Below, piece by piece: positions 1-10,385 of a stretch of 64,000 nt of DNA. The notes under the pieces were generated by a model that had not been told where the DNA came from, searched no databases, and saw only the letters and a list, made by a program, of their open reading frames with translations. The position numbers and the translations under genes are program-made. Source of the stretch: Acanthornis magna (lineage: Eukaryota; Chordata; Aves; Passeriformes; Acanthizidae); the NCBI GenBank assembly GCA_036785705.1, contig JAWUZG010000036.1:12953501-13017500 (forward strand). Direction: 5' to 3'. Numbering within the stretch: position 1 is the first letter of the stretch; every line of letters starts with the position of its first letter.

Positions 1-424
1 GCAGGAGCATTTGGCACAGACATCACAGAATTTTATATGTTCAAAGAGCTTTGCTGCAACTCTGGAGATGCTGAAGCCATAAAAAGTCAATGATAAATCA
101 GCAACTTTTGTGTCTGCATTTTGACAAAATGTTTTAAGGCATTAGTGGATAGTGTTTTATCTTTAGAGCCTGCCTTATTTGGTGTTCAATAATGGCAAAC
201 ATAACATGAGGTGAAATTCAGAGTTTTTTTCGTTGTTTGGTTGTTCAACATGTTTGCAGTCCTTGCCCACTTTCTGTCATCCAGACTCTGTACTATGATG
301 AGGACAAAATTGAGTGACTTTTAAACATTCATGGCTGATCTTCCCTGTTCTCCTATTAGGACAAGAAGTAATAATACCACAAGCAAACTTTAGGAAGATT
401 ATTAGAGATTTGCTTCAGATACCA

Positions 425-573
425 CTAGGACTCTGTAGCAAGAGCAGGAGATGTTCTGGATCCTGAATCTGAGCAGCACTCTTTCATTGTTAATGACTGC
501 ACAGCTTCTTTGCATTTTGAAAAAAATTCTTGGTGGACTTCCTTTTGAGTCTTTAGAAATGGTTTCCTACTCT
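425..573 (-). other. Candidate 3'-terminal coding exon (unproven)
   Basis: On the minus strand a long pyrimidine tract ending in TTGTAG is a good splice acceptor at 575/574. From 573 an open frame of about 49 codons runs to a TAG at 427-425, entering with two bases of a split codon. The encoded stretch is rich in Lys, Glu, Gln and Ser, includes an amphipathic part (KTQKEVHQEF) and ends in a Ser/Thr-rich tail (SRTSPALATES). I recognise no family. No canonical AATAAA is seen between the stop and the window edge. It could be a real last exon of a minus-strand gene lying to the right, or chance. Confidence 0.2.
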
Positions 574-3500
574 CTACAAGGTTGATAAAAGGAAAAATGT
601 GGAGACCTGTGTATAAAATATAGGTTTTAGTTACATAAGGAATAATGACATCATTATCACTATACCCAAGAGTTTTCAATTAAGGCTGCCTAGAAAACCT
701 TAGTGTGGGTTTTTCTCATTACTGAGAATTTAGCATTATTCCTTCAGCATTTTGTTAGGTTTATTTTCTTTTGGTTTTGTCTGGTTTCACTTTTAGAGAA
801 ATAAACAACTATAGAGAGAGAGAAGGAAATAAATTTCACCCTAAAATGAAGAACTTACTAGACTTTTTAAGAATGCAAACTGTGCTCCTGATATTCCCCT
901 TTAAGTCTTTCCCCACTTTCATCTTATCTTGGAAACTACAGGGAGGGAGAGACAAATGAATTGAACCTCTGGAGACATCTTATCTTTTAAGGCCATCTTT
1001 ATCATCACAGAGGGAGGGACAACCAAGTTCTAGAGGAGCAATTTTTTCCCCCATCAAAGGAGTCCATTGTCCTAGTGTCAAGCAATTTCTCCAGCCATCT
1101 GTGCTATGACCTACATACCCATCTCAATGTCCTCACTTCCAAGAAGTCATGTCCTGTTTTTTCACCCGGTAACACAATTCCAATATCACACCAAATAGGT
1201 ACATTTGGTATAGCAGCTGTAATTCACTGAAATTATCACAGAAGTCCTGCCCTGCAGCAACTCTCTTTGAGCAGGATCTAATTTAGAGTAAAAGCAAGGT
1301 AATAAAACTATAAGGTTCCAAGGAAAGGGTAAACTATTTATTGTCTGTGCCCCAGGACAGGACCCCACCTCTGGGGAAGGAAGCCTTAGCAACTGGAGAA
1401 AGCGAAGGATTGGATGCTGCCTCCAAAAGCAAATCTGAATTTATTGCTTGGATTGGTTCATATTAAAATTAGCAGTGGGCCACCTCAGCTGGTGGCATGC
1501 TCCATGTATGTGGTGGATTGTAGAGAAAGGCCACAGAGTGCCTGTATCTAAATTGTTTGGAAGGTCTTTATGACTGCACTTGGGCCTTTTCATTCCTTTT
1601 TAAGAAACTCTGCGTTAAATTCTGCCAACAGCTGTCTTGGGTGTCCCCCTTTTTTGCCAGACATAGTTATTCCTAGGTGAGAGATGACATTTTCTCTATA
1701 AGAAAGGAACAAGTTGTCATTAATCTGCCCCTACCACAGGTAGATTTTACATGTTGAATGGGCTAACCTAGGCAACATCAGAAAAAAACAAGTAAAACTA
1801 AATCAGTGGATTTATATCATTGAATAACAGGCTAATTCTTTGTTTGAGACCTTTCAAAATGTTTCCTTTCTGACAGTATCTATCCAGTAATTCCGAGGGG
1901 TCCACATCTAGCTTTTTTCCTTCCTTTCAGTCTTCCTCCACCCAAGATTAGTTTAAAACAAAACAAACAAACCTTCAGTAAAACAAGGGAAGCAAATGAG
2001 AAATATTTATAGTGATATTTTAGAAGGAATATAATACCTCTCTCTATATTTGAAGGAAAAAAATGTTTATTTGTGAACTGATATTTTTATATTCTTTGTA
2101 CAAATTCAACAAAAATTTTTGCCTTCCATTGCTTAAAAATATTTCCAGCCAATTGTAACCAAATTATATTAAAAGGAACATATGATCTAAATCTGAATTT
2201 TCATGTATCACTGTAGAATTCAAGCCAACTACATGCTTGTGGCTTTGAGTTTCCAGTTAAGCGATTCAGAAAGCAAGCCCTGTGATTAACTCCATATTTA
2301 GAAGTGGTGTGGATAGACTTTCCAGTATCAAAATTCCAATTTGAATAAATTCCAATTTATTCTTTATTCCAAAAGAATAAAATGTGACATTTCATGAAGA
2401 TTTTTTTAGCAGCAGAACTCAGATTTTGCTGTTGGCATAACTGTTTTTAGAAACATTTGAGCGTAGAAGGCTCAATATTAGGTCTAAAATTACAAGACTT
2501 AGTATTAAAAGCCCAGGAAACAGACAAGTAGAAGACATGTAGGACAAAAAAAAATACAACGAAGCAGACAGGTTTGTAAGAATTGGCCTACTCAAATGTT
2601 AACAAAGGAACTCCAATTATCTATTTATCTTCTGTGTCATGATTTTCTAGCAATCACCTCAGGAAATCCAATCTCTCAAAAAAAACTGCTTCATGTTTTG
2701 TTATGAAGTTTCCAAGCAAGGAGTTTCCTGCGATGACTATTCGTTTTTTTTTTTGATACTTCAGCACTGAACAGTTTCCTGGTACTCCACTGAAGATCTG
2801 CTTTCCACAATGTCACCTCATTACTCTTAATTATACCTCAGCAGTCTAGCCATTTGGCATGAAACCCTTTTTAAGGCACCTATTAAATCAAATTGCCTGT
2901 TGTGCTCAGCTGTATTGGGATTCCCTTTGTGATTACTTTTATTTTTTTCCTCAGAGAGAATATCATCCCTTACCTGCCAAGTTTTACTCTCTAAACTTAG
3001 CTCTTGAGAGTTAGCTTCTTTCTACTAATGTGATGTTCAGATAGAATGCCAGATTCCAGATCCTATCACATGGATTTGATGTTTTGATGTTTCTCTGAGG
3101 CTGAAATAGTTGCCTTATTACAGTATAACAACAATTCAAACAAAAATCCACAAGAGAAATTAAATGAAAAATAATTTCCAAGAAATGTGGTGATCTGTTC
3201 ATGCTTTTACTAGATTTAAGTCATGTATGTATGGTTCTTCTGATCTAATAACCCGAATGGGACTAATGTTTGTATTTTTAGATAACAAAAAAAGCCACCA
3301 GGACATTAACTCTTTTCCCCAATGCTTCTGCTAAAATCTGTGGCAGCTTGAGCTCTGAATGAGAAAATCTGCAGCAAATATTGAAGAATCAGAACTATTT
3401 TGGGCAATCTGAGATAAAGAATGTTGAAAATGAGAACCACTTGATCCAGGCATGAGAAAGAGTAGGCAGCAAGCCTGGGGGTGCTCCGAGTACCCCACAA

Positions 3501-3658
3501 GCCTGCTGGTGTCTGCCACTACTCCCCATACGCCATTGCTGCAGGCACCCATCAACCGCATTTCAAGGAGTGAAGTCTCAGCTGGACTGATCATTCTCCA
3601 CTCTATTATGGTCAATAGTTGATCACAGTCCATCTCTAAATAACTATTCACTTAAAAC
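574..3658. other. Non-coding AT-rich DNA, nothing recognised
   Basis: Only short open frames (under 70 codons) without convincing splice context occur here. There is a small direct repeat, ATTCCAATTT at 2333-2342 and 2349-2358, and a short T-run near 2745. No transposon signature is seen. Confidence 0.6.
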
Positions 3659-4402
3659 ATACCATAATTCTATGGGTTTATGATTCTACAGCCCCCAGGG
3701 ATGGGGCATCCACATCTTCCCTGGGCAACCTGTTCTAGTGCCTCACAACCCTCACAGTAAAGAATTTTATCCTAATATCTAATTTAAATCTACTTACTTT
3801 AGTTTGAAGCCATTGCCTCTCATCCTGTCACTACATACCCTTGTGAAGAGTCTCTCTCCATCTTTCTTGTCATTTCACTTCAGGTACTGGAAAGCCACAA
3901 TTATGTCACCCCAAAGCTTTCTCTTTTCCAGGCTCTGCAAACCTGACTCTCTGAGTATTTCCCCAGAGGAGAGGTGCTCCAGGCCTCTGATCATCTTGGT
4001 GGCCTCCTCTGGACTCGCTCCACCAGGTCCATGTCCCTCCTGTGCTGGGCCCCCAGAGCTGATGCAGCACTGCAGGTGGGGTCTCAGCAGAGCAGAGCAG
4101 AGGGGCAGAATCCCCTCCCTGGCCCTGCTGCCCACACTGCTTTGGATGCAGCCCAGGACACGTTTGGCTTTCTGAGCTATGAGTGCTCATGGCTGGGTCA
4201 TGTCCAGCTTTTCAATCCACCAGCAGCCCCAGGTCCTTCCCAGCAGGGCTACTCTGATCTGCTCATCCCCTCCAGACTGTGCTGATATCATGTGCTGCCC
4301 TGACCCAATTGTAGCACCTTGCACTTGGTCTTACTAAACCTCATGAGTTTCCCATGTACCCACATCTTGAGCCTGTTCTGGTTCCTCTGGATGGCACAAA
4401 CA
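3659..4402 (-). mobile_element. CR1 LINE fragment (3' part, 5'-truncated)
   Basis: This is a bird CR1 non-LTR retrotransposon lying antisense. The plus strand shows the typical order: ATTCTATG-like tail, 'GGGATGGGGCATCCAC', 'CTGGGCAACCTGTTC', then the reverse complement of the end of ORF2. On the minus strand 4135-3875 reads as the CR1 polymerase C-terminal region with the motifs GSRAREGILPLCSA and EATKMIRGLEHL, ending in FQYLK. It fades out at about 4402, in the part antisense to the FADD-downstream region. Stops and frameshifts make it non-functional. About 130 bp of the usual 3' UTR are missing between tail and body. Confidence 0.95.
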
Positions 4403-5300
4403 CTGAGCTACCTCCAAACTCTTTTTAAAAAAATCACTTTACCTAATTTCTTCAAGAAATTCAAGAAAAACACTGTTTTCCTTTCCAGGGTGAGTTTTGA
4501 TCCAACTATACCTTGTTCTTTTTCTGCACCACTACTTTCTGAGCAGTATTTGGATGCTGGGATACAAAACCAACTTGCACTGAGTGCGACCATATGACAT
4601 GAATTTACTGTAATACACAGTGCCATTAATTTTCTCTTATTTTAAATGTAGCGGAATAAAATGTCAAAGCATATAAAAATGTTTATTTATCAAACTATAA
4701 AAGTATGCAAACCGTCCACCAAGCATATTGACTAATCCTAGTCAAAATAGAGCTTTCCAAATATATTAACAGAACAGCTTTCCTTCAGGAAAAACTAATA
4801 TAAAGAAATGAATGTATGAACATGATTGAGAAGCAGACTTGTGCCAGTGGAGTAAAACTCAATGCACTGAAAGAGTTCAGCCTCCTCTTTCTGTGAATTC
4901 AGTTGGATGTCATTATCAAAAGCAATCAAATTTCTTATATATTCTTTATGAATTACTGGTGTGATTAAGCAAACGTAGAAAAAGAGATAGTTCCTCAGAC
5001 CTACAATATTTAAATAAATACCATGCAAACCTGATGAAAACACTGAGTCCATAATATAGATATCAATATTCCCAAGGCTAACACTTATATCCATCAGAAA
5101 GCTTCCCAGCAAACATATCTTTCTGAAGCATCATCATATTTAGCCCCAACAGTGATAAACACTTGGTCACAGAAGATGTAGTTATACTTACCCTGTGATT
5201 AGTGACAAAGATCTGTGACAAAGAGTACCCGAGACAGAAGGTGGCAGGACTAAGCATTTGTGGCTACTCCATGCTACTCTCCCATCCCAGAAAATACAGC
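4403..5300. other. Non-coding DNA between two CR1 copies
   Basis: No gene or repeat is recognised. Open frames at 4319-4597 and 4795-5112 have no coding signature. The only notable site is a consensus minus-strand splice donor (ACAGG then GTAAGT) at 5192/5191, just 3' of the next CR1. Confidence 0.55.
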
Positions 5301-5800
5301 ACAGAATGTTAGAATCATAGACTGGTTTGGGTTGGAAGGGAGCAAAAAGGTTATCCAATTTCAACCAAGTTGCCGTGGGCAGGAACACACTTTCCACCAG
5401 ACCAGGTTGCTCAGGACACCATCCAACCTGGCCTTGATACTGCCAGGATAGGACATCCACAGCTTCTCTGGGCAACACGTGCCAGTGCCTCACCACCATC
5501 ACAGTGAAGAATTTCTAATATCTAATCTAAACTTACCCAACTTCATCTTAAAGCCATTACCTTCCCTCTTGTGACTATATTCCCTCGTAAAAAGTCTCTC
5601 TTCAGCCTTCTTGCAGGCCCCCCCCAGGTACTGGAAGGTGTTCTAAGGTCTCCCTGGTGCTCTAGGTCTCCCTTCTCTTCTCCAGGCTGAACAAGCTCAG
5701 CTCTCTCAGCCTGTGCTCATAGCAGAGGTGCTCCAGCCCTCTGATCATCTTTGTGGCCTCCTGTGGCCCATTATAATAGGCCCATGTACTCCTTTGAAAG
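5301..5800 (-). mobile_element. CR1 LINE fragment with 3' tail
   Basis: This antisense CR1 begins at its 3' tail (AGAATCATAGACTGG) and continues through 'GGTTTGGGTTGGAAGGG', the 3' UTR, and the reverse complement of the ORF2 C-terminus. Minus-strand translation shows LPREAVDVLS in place of the usual LPREVVDAPS and the motif TKMIRGLEHL. It ends around 5800, in the region that normally reads GGTCCATGTCCTTCC. It keeps the 3' UTR that the 3.7-kb copy lacks. It is truncated and inactive. Confidence 0.95.
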
Positions 5801-8800
5801 AGACCCAGTGAGCCAGGAGGTGTGACCTTCATGGCAAGAGGATCTTGCAACCAAGATTCATCAAGTCTTTTGCACCACTGACCTTAAGGAAACCTTTCTT
5901 CAAAAAGTGTGTATTGCAGAAAATGGGTAAGGGCTATGGACAGAAAAGTGCAAAGACAGGAAGTTCTAAAGCCCAAACTATAGTGAGCTTGCACACAGAA
6001 GATGATTTTTTTCACCAGAACAATGTGCACATGTAAATACAAACATGAAATCAAGGCCAGCTTCAGAAGAGAGTGGACAGGAAGCAGCTGGATAAGAAAT
6101 TGCAGTTGTTTCTTTAGGTATTTTTCTAGATTGCCTATGACAATGAAAGCTCTATGTAAAAAGGACACATAATTATATTTGACAGGAAACATTTTTTCCT
6201 CACACCATTGTAACGTTCCTCTAATTGCAATAAGAAATTGCTAGCAATAAATCACGTATGAATTCTACTTCCACAGGAATTCGTGTTGGGATATATTAAC
6301 AACAATTATGTCTAAGGACAAGTTATATATTGTGTAAAGGTTGAAAGCTCAAGGTATTAAGTAAGACCTTCAGAGTTCTAAAATTTTTCTACTTTGCTTT
6401 TGCAAAATTGTTTCATCCTTCTACTTCAGTTAATTTCAATTCTTTACATTCTGGATGCTTGATTTGTTATTAGTTTTTATTTTTTTATATTGAATTATTT
6501 TTATTTTATATTGTGTTTTTACATTTTGCTTACCAAATGTGATAGATTTTTTGTTGCTTCCACTTCCCTAGAGTTCTACTAAATCTATCAAGGTGCATGT
6601 AGTGATTTGAGTTCTGGAAATCCTTTGTCACATCCAAGCAACAACATTTAAAGGAAAAAAGTTCAGGAGCTAACCTTGAATAAGTGCGGAGAATAGATTA
6701 TGCTGTGTATATGCACTCATACTTATGTTAGACCCTGAGCACATTCACTGAGTATTTGGAATGTCAAAGATAATCCATGTCACTAGTTAAAAGCAAATTA
6801 TAATCAAATTACAATAATGGATCGTTTAGGTCTAATTTTACCTGATTTTTAGGGCATTATTTTAATGTAAATATATTATTACAATGCCTAATTACATTAC
6901 CTAGAAGGGCTGCCTGATGTTCCACATTATAAGACTGTGTTTTCTTGTTGCTAAATTACTAAATTCTGTCCAGTAGTGCTGTAATTTTCTTTCCAAGTTT
7001 TTAAGAGGGCAAGTGGCTCAACTGTTGATAGAAAGTGTCAGAGAAAATAATATCTTTTCATATTTAAAACAACATTCTGGAAGTTCTTTTGTGAGATATT
7101 CTAGATGTTGCCGCACAAAGTAGAATTTAGCCAAGTGTCTGCAAAATACTTTTTTTAAAAAACTGACTCTGTGAACACCTTCATAAATTTCAAAAAGTTA
7201 TAAGTCTAGGCCAATGTGAAGTCTGTCACCTCATGAATCTGCATTATTGAAAAAATCTGAAGTGGTACTGTATTTTTTTTTAAATCTTCTTGCTCAGAGT
7301 TTCAGAGGACTCCGAGGAAGTAGCCCACGTTGGTGGGACATTTGTGCCTTTGACTGCAGAAAGTAGGTACTGAATCAAAGGGCTACAGAGAAGTGGAGGG
7401 TGATTTTATCATCAGGAACTGGAAATAATATCTGCTTAAGCTGCAAAGCACCTGATAATGAACCAGTTACTTACACCAACTTTATCATACATCACTAGCT
7501 AAGTGTTTTTCATTCTTGAGGTATCCTCTCTGAAAGGCCATTGCTTAAGCCATGTGGACATCAGCGCTCATAAACACAGATTAGCTCAGAACATCTGAGT
7601 AGCTTCTGGGTGGATCAAAGGTTCATCAGACCCACCATTCTCCCTTTAGGAGTGCTAAAAGTGAATGACTGAGGGAAAGGGTAAGAAGAAGCAAGTAGAA
7701 GTGTTATATCCCCATTGTATCCCAGCCCCTCACCATTTTCTCACCCTTTCACTGAAACCATGTTCTGAATACAAGAGCAATTCCATGTCAAGGAAATAAA
7801 AAAACCCAGAGTACTAGGCATTGCATTTTGAATATTCAAGTTAGGGAATATTTTCACTTTAATCTCTGTGGTTTAACATATATTAAGTAAGGATGATAAC
7901 AATTCCTTCTATCACAAGGGTGATATGAAAATTAATTTAATAATCTGTGAGAAACAATAAGGGGTCATAGTGGTGAGCAGCATAAAAAAGCCAATAAAAG
8001 CATTATAGCTGCTTTTACAGTACATGTGAACAGCAGATTGTCAATGAAATGTGACTATATAATGAGAAACAAGAAAATTATAAAATACTGGATATTACAT
8101 GAATTGAGTTGCATTTGCTTTTAGTACTCAGTGAAATAAAAACAGTGTAGAACCATGTAGGTAAAGTATAAAATTATCTGTGCACAGGAATAAGCCAAAG
8201 TTTCTAAGTCAAATGCAATATTGGCTTTTGTGCTTATGTGCTTTTCAATCATAACAACATGGATATCAAGTTATTGTGTATACATTGGAGCACGTCAAAG
8301 ACTTTTTCATTTCTGCAAATCACTGCATGCTGCAAACTCCAGTTTTTCTTTTTCTGCCTGCTGCAACACTACCAACAGCTGTTAAGGGTAGACCATCAGA
8401 AATCTCAGACTTCAAATGCCCTGTTGTAGGTTTGAGTTATAATGGTTAGTATACAGATGAAGAAGGATACATTCCATTTTGGTTATAATGCATGTTTGAT
8501 TAGCTCCATCTTCTGCTTGACTTCAGGATCATCGGAACACTTCATTCACAGTCTCATTTTGATTAACTACTGTTGTAATAGAAGTGTGCTCTTGCCACAA
8601 TCTCTTGTGGTCCTATATTGTTTCTTTCTACTAGTCACTGTAAGATCCCCATTGTGCACATGACTGTTGGAATCTGAGGCCAAAAGTGAGAAAGAAAAAC
8701 CTATGGAGCTATAAATATAGTGCTTGAACTATTAACAAATAAAGAAAATATTATGGGATATATAAATAATATGTAAGGTTATAATATGCATTATACAACT

Positions 8801-10144
8801 CGTGTTTGGTAAAACACATAAATGAACAGAAGCCTAAAAATGCTCAAGGACTGTTCACAAATTAACTAGAAATGAGAAAAAAACCTCAAAGCACTAGTTG
8901 CTACAGTCTTCAGATGCCACACACTGCACTTAGCTAAGCATGCCTCATCAAAGAAATGAGCCTTTCTCTGTGAAGGAATGCAGTAAAAGAAATGCCAGTT
9001 TACACTGCTTGTACCAAGGCTTTTTCCCCCCAGTATTAAACAAACATGGCAGAAGATGTAGACAGTTGAAAGAGAAGCTGAGAAGTAATTACATTTTTTT
9101 AATTAATACGAGTGATCTGGCAAGCCAACTGCGTTAAAAATCACTGTGTATTGCAAAATAAAACCAAACATTCTTCTCACAGAACAGGACCAAAGCATTC
9201 TATTAAAATTTACAGCTCAGCCTAATCCCATGCAGAAATATTTATCTATAGATCTATCAAGATCAGCTTAGACTTTTCTCATCAGAGTTATCTGTAAGCA
9301 CAAACCAATTCCACAGAATAAGATTTGTACTTTAATTTGCATGAAAAAGTTGAGAGGGAGGTGACTGAGTGCTTACTGCTGTTCTCGTCCATCAGCCAAC
9401 CTCCCTGCTGTAACTACTCGCCTGCTGCCATTCTCCATCAGGCAAAATGTGCTGCCTTTCCTCATCCTTTCCACAAGCCTGCCCCCTAGCACCAAAAGAG
9501 CATCTGTTTAAACTAACAAAAGCATTGTAAAGGCTGGACAAATGATAACAACTGAAGCACAGCATTTCTTAGGACAAAATTATTAACATGACGTATGTTT
9601 GCAAGTAGGAAAAAACCCCAAAAAAACAAACGCATAAGGGAATCTTTTGTATAAAGTAATTTCCTGTTACCAGGAAAAATTGCCTATGATTTATTTGACT
9701 TAGTGCAAAAAAAGTTGTCGGGCAATTTGATTCCAAAAGTCTATTTTCTTGATCCTGATGTCATTACTAAAATTGGGATAGGACATGCCATAATTGCTGG
9801 CGCCGAGGAGATGATTATATCACTCTGGAAACATTAAAAAATGTGCAATCCAAGAGAGCAAGGAGAAAGCCCACCATCAGTCCCTACAGCTGAAAAAATG
9901 TCACTGTATCATTGTTGCTTTTGGAACAATGTCTGAAACTATTTTCCCCTGACATCTTGTTGTTTCATCCCGTGAATTTTTCCCGGGAGGATCAACAATT
10001 TTGCCAGACGAAGACTACTCTTCAAGTAGTGCTTTTCAGCAAAACTCATCCTACATATGCAAAGCAGTGCCAGGCTGACCGCACAGGGCTGTGGTGGTGT
10101 GCCCTCCATCCATCACCGTGCCTGACCTGTGCTCCTGGAATTCA
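5801..10144. other. Non-coding AT-rich DNA
   Basis: No gene or dated repeat is recognised over 4.3 kb. Open frames are short and T- or A-rich. One possible acceptor-plus-short-frame lies at 7298-7373 (see findings). The stretch 9690-9860 is more balanced in composition and lacks simple repeats, but nothing further can be said from sequence alone. Confidence 0.55.
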
Positions 10145-10200
10145 TGGAGAGCCTTTGGCTCTCCAGCAGAAACCTTAAGCAGCAAGGGGGGCCCCCTTGC
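10145..10200. other. Pair of perfect GC-rich inverted repeats
   Basis: The first hairpin spans 10145-10165: 9-bp arms (core GGAGAGCC / GGCTCTCC) around a TTT loop. The second spans 10182-10200: 9-bp arms GCAAGGGGG / CCCCCTTGC around one central G. They are separated by 16 bp and sit in a roughly 200-bp GC-rich island within AT-rich DNA. No coding role is evident. The structure could be an RNA or cruciform-forming element, or part of an old LTR. Confidence 0.75.
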
Positions 10201-10308
10201 AGGTGAAGGAGGGACAAACTATCAGGAAATCCTTTGTTACATTTGTTGCTTTTGTGGGAATAAAGTAGGATAAGAGGATACAAAAACCTGTTCGCTCACT
10301 GGGTGAGT

Positions 10309-10385
10309 CATCCTGACTGAGTCATTTTATCCCCGTCTGTGCTTACATTTCCTTACCTGCAAAATGGGAACTTTGTGAAGTAACA
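10309..10385 (+). repeat. Probable MIR-type (CORE-SINE) relic
   Basis: The stretch reading GTCTGTGC, then ATTTCCTTACCTGC, then AAAATGGGAA lines up with the 3' half of the MIR SINE (CTCTGTGCCTCAG, TTTCCTCATCTGT, AAAATGGGG). By eye about 27 of 36 positions agree. The upstream GAGTCATTTTA fits the MIR stretch CAAGTCACTTA. MIR is ancient in amniotes and is found at low copy number in birds. The tRNA-like head is not recognisable, so this is a partial, decayed copy. Confidence 0.5.

Noticed and set aside
771..959. Pyrimidine tract plus AG followed by a short plus frame
   Set aside because: The frame is short and its stop ends it without a donor or poly-A signal; composition is ordinary.
3804..4285. 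Plus-strand open frames of 103-123 codons
   Set aside because: Antisense of the CR1 polymerase C-terminus on the minus strand.
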